Made by a program: the position numbers and the translations under genes
The notes under the pieces: model-generated
Told to the model about the DNA's origin: nothing
Seen by the model: only the letters and a program-made list of their open reading frames with translations
Databases searched by the model: none
In this document: positions 33,312 through 41,516 of the stretch, piece by piece
Layout of the letters: each line of letters starts with the position of its first letter
Position numbering within the stretch: position 1 is the first letter of the stretch
Origin: Sulfuricaulis limicola
Lineage (GTDB): Bacteria; Pseudomonadota; Gammaproteobacteria; Acidiferrobacterales; Sulfurifustaceae
Assembly: GCF_002355735.1 (NCBI RefSeq)
Contig: NZ_AP014879.1
Location: 1,426,001 to 1,490,000 of the forward strand
DNA: 64,000 nt
Reading direction: 5' to 3'

Positions 33312-35243
33312 CTATTCCTCACCATGGAACGCATCATAAATCTTTTGCGCGAGCTGCGGGCTGATGCCGGGCACGCGTGCCAAGTCCTCGACACCGGCAC
33401 GGGCGACCTCGCGCAGGCCGCCGAAATTCTTGAGCAGCGCCTGACGGCGCTTGCCGCCGATGCCGGGTATGCGCTCGATCGGCGAACTGGTGCGCGCCTT
33501 GCCGCGCCGCGCCCGGTGCCCGGCGATGGCGAACCGGTGGGCCTCGTCGCGGATCTGCTGGATCAGGTGCAGTCCGGCGGAGGTCGGGGGCAGTATAGTG
33601 GGCCGGCCTGTAGCGGACAAGAAAAGCTGTTCCAGGCCCGGTTTGCGCTCGCGCCCCTTGGCCACGCCCACGAGTTTGACGTCCGCCAACTGCAACTCCT
33701 GCATCACGCCTTCGGCGACGCCGAGCTGGCCCTTACCGCCGTCGATGAGAATCAAGTCTGGAACTTTCGCTGCCAGGCGTCCCTGCCGCGACTCTGATGA
33801 CTCCGTTAAACCCCGGCCTGGACTTCCCTGTCCAGGCGCTCGCCGGCCGGAACGTCCACTGGACGTTCCGGAAATCTCCGGCTCGCCCTCTTTTACTTTG
33901 CGGTATCGGCGAGTAAGCGCCTGGGTCATGGCGCCGTAGTCGTCGCCCGGCTCGATGCCTTCGATGTTGAAGCGGCGGTAGTCCGACTTCACCGGGCCAT
34001 TGATGTCGAACACCACGCACGAGGCCGTCGTGGCCTCGCCCATGGTGTGGCTGATGTCGAAGCATTCGATGCGCTCGGGGGTGGATTCGAGCTGGAGCGC
34101 GTCGCGCAGTGCCTCGAAGCGCCCCTGCATGTCGACCTTGCCGGCAAGGTGACGGCGCAGCGCGTCGGTGGCGTTGAACTTGGCCATTTGTATCCAGCGG
34201 CGCGGGGCGCCGCGCGGTTTGACAGTCAGGGTGATTTTTTTACCGGCCTGCTCGCTGAAGGCGCGCTCGAGCAGTTTGCGCTCGACGATGGCCTCGCTCA
34301 GGTAGATGCGCGCCGGGATGGTGCGGCCGGACAGATAGTATTGCGCCAGGAACGCGTCCAGCATTTCCCAGGGCGTGGATTCCGCGCCCATGCGCGGGAA
34401 GAAGGTCTTGCTGCCGAGGTTCTGCCCGCCACGGATCCAGGTGACGACGATGCAGGCCGCCTCTGGCGTGGCGTCGATGGCCATGACGTCGGCGTCGCCG
34501 CCCTCCCCCGTAATGTACTGCTTTTCCTGGATGCGCTTGAGCATGGCGATGCGGTCGCGCAGCAGCGCCGCGGTTTCGTAGTCCTGTTTGTCCGAGGCTT
34601 GTTCCATCTGCTTGATACTGTCGCGCACCAGGGTCTGGCTCTTGCCTTCCATGAACATCACCGCCTGTTGCACGTCGGCAGCGTAGCGCTCGGGCGTGAC
34701 CAGGCCGACGCAGGGACCGGAGCAGCGCTTGATCTGGTATTGCAGGCAGGGGCGCGAGCGGTTGCGGAAGAAACTGTCCTGGCACTGGCGCACGCGGAAG
34801 ATTTTCTGCAGCAGGTTGAGCGTCTCGCGCACGCCATAGGACGACGGATACGGGCCGAAGTAACGCCCTTTCTCGCGCCTGGCGCCGCGATGGAAACCGA
34901 TGCGCGGGTATTCCTGCCCTTCCGAGACGTAGATCCAGGGGTAGCTCTTGTCATCGCGCAGCAGGATGTTGAAACGTGGATGCAGCGTCTTGATGAGGTT
35001 GTTTTCAAGCAGCAGCGCTTCGGTTTCGGTGTGGGTGACGGTGATCTCGATGTTCTGCGCCTGCTGCATCAGCAGCATCACCCGCGCCGCCAGGCCGCTG
35101 GCGCGGAAATAACTCTGCACGCGCTTGCGCAGGTTGTGCGCCTTGCCGACGTACAGCACCTCGCCCTTCGCGTCCAGCATGCGATAGATGCCGGGCTTGG
35201 GCGGCAGCGACATGATCAGGGCTTTGGGGTGTTCGATGGTCAT
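33312..35243 (-). CDS. uvrC: UvrABC system protein C
   Basis: A 643-residue excinuclease subunit that makes both incisions during nucleotide excision repair. The GIY-YIG domain is at the N-terminus (KPGIYRMLDAKGEVLYVGKAHNLRKRV), then the UvrB-binding UVR region (SDKQDYETAALLRDRIAML), the RNase H-like nuclease (ECFDISHTMGEATTASCVVFDINGPVKSDYRRFNIEGIEPGDDYGAM and PDLILIDGGKGQLGVA) and the C-terminal (HhH)2 (SPIERIPGIGGKRRQALLKNFGG, ARVPGISPQLAQKIYD). About 40 extra Arg/Gly/Ser-rich residues (about 447-487) sit between the two nuclease blocks, encoded by a hairpin element. Otherwise normal length and active-site residues. Confidence 0.97.
   Translation of the reverse strand: MTIEHPKALIMSLPPKPGIYRMLDAKGEVLYVGKAHNLRKRVQSYFRASGLAARVMLLMQQAQNIEITVTHTETEALLLENNLIKTLHPRFNILLRDDKSYPWIYVSEGQEYPRIGFHRGARREKGRYFGPYPSSYGVRETLNLLQKIFRVRQCQDSFFRNRSRPCLQYQIKRCSGPCVGLVTPERYAADVQQAVMFMEGKSQTLVRDSIKQMEQASDKQDYETAALLRDRIAMLKRIQEKQYITGEGGDADVMAIDATPEAACIVVTWIRGGQNLGSKTFFPRMGAESTPWEMLDAFLAQYYLSGRTIPARIYLSEAIVERKLLERAFSEQAGKKITLTVKPRGAPRRWIQMAKFNATDALRRHLAGKVDMQGRFEALRDALQLESTPERIECFDISHTMGEATTASCVVFDINGPVKSDYRRFNIEGIEPGDDYGAMTQALTRRYRKVKEGEPEISGTSSGRSGRRAPGQGSPGRGLTESSESRQGRLAAKVPDLILIDGGKGQLGVAEGVMQELQLADVKLVGVAKGRERKPGLEQLFLSATGRPTILPPTSAGLHLIQQIRDEAHRFAIAGHRARRGKARTSSPIERIPGIGGKRRQALLKNFGGLREVARAGVEDLARVPGISPQLAQKIYDAFHGEE
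33780..33895. repeat. In-frame hairpin element inside uvrC
   Basis: Two strong palindromes lie side by side: CCTGGAC-TTCCCT-GTCCAGG at 33817-33836, and a 25-base one at 33847-33871 with arms CCGGAACGTCC and GGACGTTCCGG around ACT. They code for the low-complexity stretch SGTSSGRSGRRAPGQGSPGRGLTESSE that other UvrC proteins lack. The length is a multiple of three, so the frame is kept. Confidence 0.8.
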
Positions 35244-35301
35244 GGGTTAATCAACTCTAACAGGACCATGCAAATCTTAAAAATTACCCCAAACTTTTGC
35301 C

Positions 35302-35642
35302 GTCATTCCGGCGGAAGCCGGAATCCAGTTTATTATTGCTTTCAATTTTTCCTAATAACTGGACCCCGGCTTTCGCCGGGGTGACGAAAACTTTGTTTTA
35401 TCAAGGAAGTTTACGGGCTTGATGCAGTAGTTGTAGGTTGGGGTGAACGCAGCGACAAAATCGCCGGGAGCGATTTTGAGCCAGCCGCAGGCTGGCCCGC
35501 AGGGCGGAGTCCAGGGATGGACTCCGCAAGCCCAACACGCGATGAACAACGTTGGGGTTCGGCGTTACACGCCTCACCCCAACCTACATAAACTGTTCCA
35601 CGGTTTATACCAAACTCATGGCGCGTGATACGCGCCCTACGG
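35302..35642. repeat. Repeat-filled spacer upstream of uvrC
   Basis: No gene is supported in 35244-35648. A pair of inverted REP hairpins (35302-35386), a long TGTAGGTTGGGGTGAACGC...CTCACCCCAACCTACA unit (35432-35588) with an inner stretch AAATCGCCGGGAGCGATTTT and GGCTGGCCCGCAGG..., and the half-unit TGGCGCGTGATACGCGCCCTACG (35618-35641). Confidence 0.8.
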
Positions 35643-35648
35643 ATGCCG

Positions 35649-36281
35649 TCAGCCAGCCAACAAACCCTTCGCCTTGTGGAGAATTTTGTCGAACATCTCC
35701 GCCGTCAGGCGCTTGGTCTGGGTGTTATAACGGCTGCAATGATATGAGTCGAGCAGGTGCAGGCCGTTGGGCAGCTTGTGCAGCGCGGCGTGGGCGAATT
35801 TGTAATCTTTCTTTTTTAGCTTGAAGGCTTTCAACGCGGCCTCGTGCGCCACCGTGCCGAGCGCGAGCAACACGCTGCCCGGCGCGAGCTTCGTCAGTTC
35901 GGTCTGGAGATAAAGATTGCAGGTGGCGATTTCCGCCGGCAGCGGCTTGTTCGCCGGCGGCAGGCATTTGACGGCGTTGGTGATGCGGCAGTTCTTGAGC
36001 TTGAGTCCGTCACGCGGGTGCTTCGATTCACGCCGATCGGAGAAGCCATGCCTATACAAGGTTTCATACAAAAGAATGCCGGCGTGATCGCCGGTGAACG
36101 GCCGCCCGCTGCGATTGGCGCCGTGCATGCCGGGCGCGAGCCCGATGACGATCAGACGCGCCTTGACGTCGCCGAACGGCGGCACCGGCCGCGCGTAATA
36201 CGTCGGGTACATGTCGCGGACGTTGGACAAATGGCTCGCCAGCCGCGGGCAGGCGACGCAATGGGGATCGAATTCGGGCAT
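35649..36281 (-). CDS. Uracil-DNA glycosylase family protein (family 5, UDGb-like)
   Basis: A 210-residue glycosylase that removes uracil and possibly other deaminated bases from DNA. The first motif GLAPGMHGANRSGRPFTGD (47-65) is characteristic of family 5 UDGb rather than family 4; it has no acidic catalytic residue at the usual place. Four Cys for an iron-sulfur cluster are present: C8 and C11 (HCVACPRL) and two more in the NAVKCLPPANKPLPAEIATC block. The second motif HCSRYNTQTKRLT is seen near 185. ATG at 36281 (MPEFDPHCVACPRL) is used; the frame upstream is not protein-like. Confidence 0.9.
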   Translation of the reverse strand: MPEFDPHCVACPRLASHLSNVRDMYPTYYARPVPPFGDVKARLIVIGLAPGMHGANRSGRPFTGDHAGILLYETLYRHGFSDRRESKHPRDGLKLKNCRITNAVKCLPPANKPLPAEIATCNLYLQTELTKLAPGSVLLALGTVAHEAALKAFKLKKKDYKFAHAALHKLPNGLHLLDSYHCSRYNTQTKRLTAEMFDKILHKAKGLLAG

Positions 36282-36366
36282 TGGACGCACAAGGAAAAAG
36301 TACGTCGTGATCGTAGCAGTTATATGGGGCACGCAAAAGCACGGCAACGCGCGCCAACTACCTTAA

Positions 36367-36546
36367 TGTAGGGCGCAATAGCGAAGCGTATTGCGCCGTA
36401 TGAATGCGCCACATTATTAATGTGCGGCTCTGGGGCGGGGCATCCCGAATTCAAATCACGCGGTCGCAGACTGCTCGACTTTGCGTGCGAATTACAGCGA
36501 AGCCATTCGGCGGGTTACGGCAAAAAACGCCTAACCCGCCCTACAT
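36367..36546. repeat. Palindromic repeats upstream of the UDG gene
   Basis: TGTAGGGCGCAATAGCGAAGCGTATTGCGCCGTA at 36367-36400 and CGGCGGGTTACGGC...CTAACCCGCCCTACA at 36508-36545; nothing else recognised in 36282-36582. Confidence 0.75.
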
Positions 36547-36582
36547 GTACTATCTGGATTCCGGAATGACGACGAGAAAAAA

Positions 36583-37467
36583 CTAGCTCATCCGCACCAT
36601 GTTGGTGCCGTAGAAAATCTCCGCCATTTCGTGCTTCAGGCGCTGGGTGACGACCTTGTTGTCCTGTGGCGAGAGATCCGCCTCTTTCACGCCGAACAGA
36701 TAGTTATCGAGCTTGGAGTCCTTCAGCATCATCTTGGTGTGGAAAAGATTTTCCTGGTACACGTTCACGTCCATGGCCTGATAGCGCGTGAGCGTGTTTT
36801 TGTCGACGAAGTTCTGGATCGAGTTGATCTTGTGGTCGATGTAATGCTTGGTGCCCTTCACGTCACGGGTGAAGCCGCGCACGCGGTAGTCGATGATCAC
36901 GATATCCGACTCGAAGCTGTGGATCAGGTAGTTCAAGGCGCGCAGCGGCGAAATCTTGCCGCAGGTGGATACGTCGATGTCGGCGCGGAACGTGGCGATG
37001 CCGTTGTCCGGGTGCGATTCCGGATAGGTGTGTACGGTGATATGGCTCTTGTCGAGATGCGCCACCACGGATTCCTTGGCGGCGCGGCCGTTCTCGAGCG
37101 CCAGACTGGTCTGCGCGGTGCGGCTCTGGCGGTTGTGCGCCTCGTCCGGCAGCGGTCCGGGCGCTTCGGGATTGAGCGGCTCTTCCTGGATCGGCAATTC
37201 GGAAATGAGCATGGTGACGCTCGCGCCCTGCGGATCGTAGTCCTGGTGCGCGATGTTGAGGATATTGGCGCCGATGATGTTGGCCACCTCGCTCAGGATG
37301 GCGGTCAGGCGCTCGGCGTTATACGCCTCGTCGATGTACGCCAGGTATTCTTTTTGCGCCTGTTCGCTGGGCGCATAGCAGATGTCATAGATGTTGAAAC
37401 TCAACGTCTTGGTGAGGTTGTTGAAGCTTTCCAGCCTCAGCTTTTTGAGCGACTTCAGCAGATCCAA
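36583..37467 (-). CDS. speD: S-adenosylmethionine decarboxylase proenzyme
   Basis: A 294-residue proenzyme of the E. coli class. It cleaves itself between Lys140 and Ser141 in [14 protein letters not shown], producing the pyruvoyl cofactor; the enzyme then decarboxylates AdoMet to supply aminopropyl groups for spermidine. Other matches are [54 protein letters not shown] and the C-terminal [14 protein letters not shown]. It is about 30 residues longer than the E. coli enzyme because of an extra Pro/Glu/Asn-rich loop at about 93-132. No speE is adjacent. Confidence 0.96.
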   Translation of the reverse strand: MDLLKSLKKLRLESFNNLTKTLSFNIYDICYAPSEQAQKEYLAYIDEAYNAERLTAILSEVANIIGANILNIAHQDYDPQGASVTMLISELPIQEEPLNPEAPGPLPDEAHNRQSRTAQTSLALENGRAAKESVVAHLDKSHITVHTYPESHPDNGIATFRADIDVSTCGKISPLRALNYLIHSFESDIVIIDYRVRGFTRDVKGTKHYIDHKINSIQNFVDKNTLTRYQAMDVNVYQENLFHTKMMLKDSKLDNYLFGVKEADLSPQDNKVVTQRLKHEMAEIFYGTNMVRMS

Positions 37468-37550
37468 TTTCGTAATGCTCCTGGCACAAAACCGTGTTGA
37501 CTAACGCTAATTATCGGACATCCGGCGCGTGAATCAAATAATTTTTGGGC

Positions 37551-38570
37551 TCAGGCGATGCCGGTGACGGCGCGCACCGCGTCACGGTACGACTGATCCT
37601 GCGCGAGCTGCGTGCGCGTCGGATTTTCGCGCCCGTGCATGCGCACCAGGCGCAGGTGCGACACCGGATCGTCGTGGGTGCCCAATCCCGTCAGTACCTG
37701 GTCGGCGGCGGCGGTGTCGTTGCACACCAGCACCATGTCGCAGCCGGCGGAAAGCGCCATTTTGGCGCGGGCCACGACGTCGCCGGCGACCTTGGCGCCC
37801 TCCATGGACAGGTCGTCGCTGAAAATGACGCCCTGAAAACCAAGCTGCTCGCGCAGGATTTTGCGCAGCCAGGTACCGGAAAACCCGGCCGGGAGGCTGT
37901 CCACCCGGGAGAAGACCACGTGCGCCGGCATGATGCCTTCGAGGCCGTAGTGGATCATGCGTTCGAACGGCACCATGTCCTCGGCCTGGATGTCCACCAG
38001 TTTGCGCCCGTCCACCGGCAGCGCCAGGTGCGAGTCGGCCTCGACCGCCCCGTGGCCGGGGAAATGCTTGCCGACAGCGGCCATGCCGGCCTGGTGCATG
38101 CCGACCATGTAGGCATGGGCCAGATCGGCCACGGTCTCGGGATGGGAATGGAAGGCGCGGTCACCGATGACCCGGCTGACGCCGCGGTCGAGGTCGAGCA
38201 CTGGCGCGAAGCTGAAATCGACTCCGATGGCGCGCAATTCGGTCGCCATCAGCCAGCCGCTGGTCTCCGCCAGGCGGCGGGCGCGCTTGGGGTTCTCGTC
38301 GTGGATGCGCCCGAGCTCGCGGATCGGCGGCAGCGCGGTGAACCCGTCGCGGAAGCGCTGCACCCGCCCGCCTTCGTGGTCCACCGCCACCAGCAGTTGC
38401 GGCTCGCGCTGAGCGTGGATGTCGCGCACCAGCGCCTCGACCTGCTCGGGGAACTGGTAGTTGCGCGAAAACAGGATGACGCCGCCGACCAGCGGGTGCC
38501 TGAGCCGTTCGCGCTCCTCCGGAAGCAGCTCCAGTCCTTGCACGTCGAGCATGACCGGGCCGAGCGACAT
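37551..38570 (-). CDS. nagZ: Beta-N-acetylglucosaminidase NagZ
   Basis: A 339-residue cytoplasmic glycoside hydrolase family 3 enzyme that removes GlcNAc from GlcNAc-anhydroMurNAc-peptides in cell wall recycling. Matching blocks are VGGVILFSRNYQFPEQVEALVRDI, VAVDHEGGRVQRFRDGFT, the catalytic loop KHFPGHGAVEADSH and the nucleophile Asp in VIFSDDLSMEGA. The ATG at 38570 (MSLGPVMLDVQGLELLPEE) is the family start; the frame extends 14 codons upstream but into a REP hairpin region. Confidence 0.97.
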   Translation of the reverse strand: MSLGPVMLDVQGLELLPEERERLRHPLVGGVILFSRNYQFPEQVEALVRDIHAQREPQLLVAVDHEGGRVQRFRDGFTALPPIRELGRIHDENPKRARRLAETSGWLMATELRAIGVDFSFAPVLDLDRGVSRVIGDRAFHSHPETVADLAHAYMVGMHQAGMAAVGKHFPGHGAVEADSHLALPVDGRKLVDIQAEDMVPFERMIHYGLEGIMPAHVVFSRVDSLPAGFSGTWLRKILREQLGFQGVIFSDDLSMEGAKVAGDVVARAKMALSAGCDMVLVCNDTAAADQVLTGLGTHDDPVSHLRLVRMHGRENPTRTQLAQDQSYRDAVRAVTGIA

Positions 38571-38597
38571 GGCTAGGAGGAAGTCGCAATACACACC

Positions 38598-38673
38598 GTC
38601 ATTCCGGCGCAAGCCGGAATCCAGTGTATTAATGCCTTTATTAAACTGGACACCGGCTTTCGCCGGTGTGACG
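38598..38673. repeat. Paired REP-like hairpins
   Basis: GTCATTCCGGCGCAAGCCGGAATCCAG followed after 30 bases by its inverse CTGGACACCGGCTTTCGCCGGTGTGAC, forming one larger palindrome just upstream of nagZ. Confidence 0.85.
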
Positions 38674-38692
38674 AATCTTTTTTGAACATTCC

Positions 38693-39187
38693 CTATCCCT
38701 TTATCACTACCCGCGTGCCGGCGGCGACGCGGTCGAAGAGTTCGATGATTTCGCTGTTACGCATTTTGACGCAGCCGCGCGACCCGGGGACGCCCATGGG
38801 GTCCTCGTCCGGGCAGCCGTGGATGTAGACGTAGCGGCGCATGGTATCGACGTTTCCGAGGCGGTTTTTACCCGGTTCCCGCCCGCACAGCCAGAGGATG
38901 CGCGTGAGAATCCAGTCGCGGTTGGGGAAGGCGGCGCGCAGCGACGGCGAATATATCTCGCCCGTGGGGCGGCGCGACACCAGCACGCTGGCCGGCGGCA
39001 GGCCGGCGCCGATCTTGGCGCGGATGTAATGCTCCCCGCGCGGGGTTTTTTCGCTGCCCATCTGCTCCCCCGCGCCGTTGCGGGCGGTCGATATGCGCGT
39101 GTGCATGAGCGTTTTGCCCTGCGCATCCTTGAGGGTCAGGGTCTGGGCCGGGATGTCGACTTCTATAGTATGTAGCGATGCGGCCAT
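38693..39187 (-). CDS. L,D-transpeptidase (YkuD domain)
   Basis: A 164-residue YkuD-domain protein. The catalytic signature is complete: H123 in YVYIHGCPDEDPMGVPGSRGC and Cys139 in GSRGCVKMRN. The N-terminal part (HTIEVDIPAQTLTLKDAQGK, SEKTPRGEHYIRAKIG) is also typical. These enzymes crosslink peptidoglycan or attach proteins to it. No signal peptide is visible from the ATG at 39187, unlike most exported members; the frame upstream is inside rlmD. It starts only 4 bases after rlmD ends, so the two are co-transcribed. Confidence 0.9.
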   Translation of the reverse strand: MAASLHTIEVDIPAQTLTLKDAQGKTLMHTRISTARNGAGEQMGSEKTPRGEHYIRAKIGAGLPPASVLVSRRPTGEIYSPSLRAAFPNRDWILTRILWLCGREPGKNRLGNVDTMRRYVYIHGCPDEDPMGVPGSRGCVKMRNSEIIELFDRVAAGTRVVIKG

Positions 39188-39191
39188 GCGT

Positions 39192-40643
39192 TCAGGGTCT
39201 GACGAAGAGAGCCATGGTTTCAACATGGCTGGTCTGGGGGAACATGTCCATGACACCGGCGGCGGCGAAACGATAACCGAGCGCGTGCACCAGATACTCG
39301 CTGTCGCGCGCCAGCGTCGCCGGGTAGCAGGACACGTAAACGATTCTTGACGGAAGTGGCTCGGCCAGCATCTTGATGGCCTCGATAGCGCCGCCGCGCG
39401 GCGGGTCGAGCAGGAGCTTGTCCGGTTTGAAATCGCCCCAAGACGGACCAGAACTTTCCTTATACAAATCAGCGCTAATAAATTCAACGTTCGAAATCTG
39501 GTTTAACTGCGCATTGGCCCGCGCGCGCCTGACCAACCCCGCCTCGCCTTCCACGCCCAGCACGCGCCCGGCACGGCGCGCCAGTGGCAGCGTGAAATTG
39601 CCGAGGCCGCAGAACAGGTCGAGCACCTTGTCGGTCGGCGCGAGTTCGAGGAGGTTTATGGCCTGCGCCACCGTGGCCGCGTTCACGGCGTCGTTGATTT
39701 GGATGAAATCGGCCGGCTCGAAGCGGATATCCACGTCGGAGGCCGGGATCCGGTAAGACAGCGGCTCCGGGGCAGCCGGCCACAGGGGCGCGATCGAATC
39801 CGGCCGCGAGGGCTGGAGGTAAACCCGGATGTCGTTGTGTTCGCCGAAGGCGGCGAGTCGTTCCCGGTCGTCCTCCGTCAGCGGGACCAAGTGCCGGAAC
39901 ACCAGCGCCGCGGCATCAGACCCGCACGCGACCTCGATCTGGGGGATGCGATTCGGACAGGACAGCTCGCCGATCAGGGTTCGCAGTGCCGGCAGCAGCG
40001 TGGAAACCTTGGGTTCGAGTACAAGACAAGTCTCAAGATTAGTCAGGAAACTCTTGTTTCTCTGGCGAAAACCTATGACCACCCCGCCCTCGCTGGGAAC
40101 CTGCCGCACGCCGAGGCGTGCGCGCCGGCGATAGCCCAGCACGGGGCCGATGACGGGCGCGAGCCAGGATTCGGGCGTCACTTTGCCGAGATGCTCCAGC
40201 TGCGCGGCCACAATCTCCTGCTTGGCCCGGAGCTGGGCCTCCGGGCGCAGGTGCTGGAGGTCACAGCCGCCGCAGGTCCCGTAGTGCGGGCATGGGGGCG
40301 TGACGCGGTCCGGGCTCGGTTCCAGGATTTCGGTCACTTCACCGGTGTCATAGCGCTTGCGCCGTTCCCGGTAGCGGAAACGCACGGTCTCCCCCGGCAG
40401 CGCACCCTCGATGAACACCGCCTTGCCGTCGATCCGCGCCACCCCGCGGCCGTCGTGGCTGAAGGCGGTCACGGTGGCGACAGGGGTTTCCGCGCCGGAC
40501 GGCGACTCATGGCGAGGTTTGGCTAAAACATCACTCCCTCTCCCCCGCTGTTGCGGGGGAGAGGGCTGGGGAGAGGGAACCCTTTCGTTGGGCTTCTTCA
40601 AGGATTTGTCTGCACGGGGATCATTTTTAACGAACGACGACAT
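39192..40643 (-). CDS. rlmD: 23S rRNA (uracil-1939-C5)-methyltransferase RlmD
   Basis: A 483-residue methyltransferase of the RlmD (RumA) type. A TRAM-like domain (VTAFSHDGRGVARIDGKAVFIEGALPGE) is followed by iron-sulfur cysteines in PCPHYGTCGGCDLQHL, the SAM motif VLDLFCGLGNFTLPLA, motif IV LLLDPPRGGA and the catalytic Cys in VYVSCYPATLARD. The first about 45 residues are a Pro/Arg-rich extension encoded by a CCCTCTCCC repeat element, not found in the family. The ATG at 40643 comes 10 bases after the preceding gene's stop; a GTG further in is a possible true start. The gene before is an exonuclease and the one after an L,D-transpeptidase. Confidence 0.93.
   Translation of the reverse strand: MSSFVKNDPRADKSLKKPNERVPSPQPSPPQQRGRGSDVLAKPRHESPSGAETPVATVTAFSHDGRGVARIDGKAVFIEGALPGETVRFRYRERRKRYDTGEVTEILEPSPDRVTPPCPHYGTCGGCDLQHLRPEAQLRAKQEIVAAQLEHLGKVTPESWLAPVIGPVLGYRRRARLGVRQVPSEGGVVIGFRQRNKSFLTNLETCLVLEPKVSTLLPALRTLIGELSCPNRIPQIEVACGSDAAALVFRHLVPLTEDDRERLAAFGEHNDIRVYLQPSRPDSIAPLWPAAPEPLSYRIPASDVDIRFEPADFIQINDAVNAATVAQAINLLELAPTDKVLDLFCGLGNFTLPLARRAGRVLGVEGEAGLVRRARANAQLNQISNVEFISADLYKESSGPSWGDFKPDKLLLDPPRGGAIEAIKMLAEPLPSRIVYVSCYPATLARDSEYLVHALGYRFAAAGVMDMFPQTSHVETMALFVRP
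40534..40581. repeat. CCCTCTCCCCC hairpin repeat within the 5' end of rlmD
   Basis: ACTCCCTCTCCCCCGCTG-TTGCGGGGGAGAGGG plus CTGGGGAGAGGG. Same family as at 2.9, 8.5, 23.8 and 26.8 kb, but here read as protein (about SPQPSPPQQRGRGS) if rlmD starts at 40643. Confidence 0.8.
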
Positions 40644-40653
40644 AAACCAGCAC

Positions 40654-41424
40654 TTATTTCCAAGCCTCAAGAAACTCATTGAAATGCGGCTTGTTGGCCT
40701 CGCGCAAGGTTTTGCGCACCAGCTCGGTCTCGCGCTTCCAGCCGGCCTCGTCGAGGTTGCCGCGTATGAGTTCGTAGCGCAGGTAGATGAGATAGGTATT
40801 GAGCGCGTCGGTCTCGCAGTAATCGCGGATCTCGCCGATCTTGCCGGCCAGATACTGGTCCCACACCTCGCTGCCGTGGCGGCCGAGCTTGCCGGGGAAG
40901 CCGAGCAGCTGCGCCATCTCATCGAGCGGCGCGGTGGCGCGCGGCTGGTAGCCGGAGAGCACGTCCATCAGGTCGGTGTGACGCTCGTGGAAACGGCTGA
41001 GATAGTTGTTCCAGCGGAAGCTCTGATCGTCGCTGCCATTTTCCCAGTAACGCGGCGCGGAGATGCCGTGATGCAGCATGCGGTAATGCAGCACCGGCAG
41101 ATCGAAGCCGCCGCCGTTCCAGCTGACCAGCGTCGGCGAGTATTTCTCAATGCCGTCGAAAAAGCGGCGGATCAGGTCGGCCTCGCTCGAATCCGGCTCG
41201 CCCAGCGACCACACGCGCAGGCTGTCCTCACGCCGCAGCACCGCCGAGATCGCCACCACGCGATGCATGTGATGACGCAGGAAATCCGATTCACCGGTCT
41301 GCTCGCGGCGCTTGGCAAACATGGCCTGGCCGGTTTCCTTGTCGCTCAGTCCGTCGAGGCCGTACAGCTTGCGGCCGGTGGCGACGTCGGGGATGGTTTC
41401 GATGTCGAATGCGAGAATGTTCAT
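40654..41424 (-). CDS. PolB-like 3'-5' exonuclease
   Basis: A 256-residue DnaQ-fold exonuclease of the family described as predicted 3'-5' exonuclease related to that of DNA polymerase B. Exo I is FDIETIPD at 5-12, Exo II is in LVSWNGGGFDLPVLHYRML, and Exo III in IRDYCETDALNTYLIYLRYEL, giving the acidic residues that bind two metal ions. ATG at 41424. It appears to head a unit with rlmD and the L,D-transpeptidase. Its role in repair or RNA processing is unknown. Confidence 0.9.
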   Translation of the reverse strand: MNILAFDIETIPDVATGRKLYGLDGLSDKETGQAMFAKRREQTGESDFLRHHMHRVVAISAVLRREDSLRVWSLGEPDSSEADLIRRFFDGIEKYSPTLVSWNGGGFDLPVLHYRMLHHGISAPRYWENGSDDQSFRWNNYLSRFHERHTDLMDVLSGYQPRATAPLDEMAQLLGFPGKLGRHGSEVWDQYLAGKIGEIRDYCETDALNTYLIYLRYELIRGNLDEAGWKRETELVRKTLREANKPHFNEFLEAWK

Positions 41425-41443
41425 AATGTTTTCGAATATTATC

Positions 41444-41511
41444 TGTAGGGCGCGTACCACGCGCCATTAGCTTCGGTTAAAAAATGAACGGCGCGTGATA
41501 CGCGCCCTACA
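41444..41511. repeat. TGTAGGGCGCG palindrome
   Basis: TGTAGGGCGCGTACCACGCGCC and its inverse GGCGCGTGATACGCGCCCTACA separated by about 24 bases. Complete example of this family; located between cysM and the exonuclease gene. Confidence 0.9.
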
Positions 41512-41516
41512 TCGTA

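Noticed and set aside
34047-35384. Plus-strand open frame of about 445 codons
   Set aside because: Mirror of uvrC; no recognisable domain and no ribosome site.
38693-39487. Longer version of the L,D-transpeptidase with an N-terminal 100-residue extension
   Set aside because: The extension lies inside rlmD in another frame and is Arg/Ser-rich; the ATG at 39187 gives the full YkuD domain.
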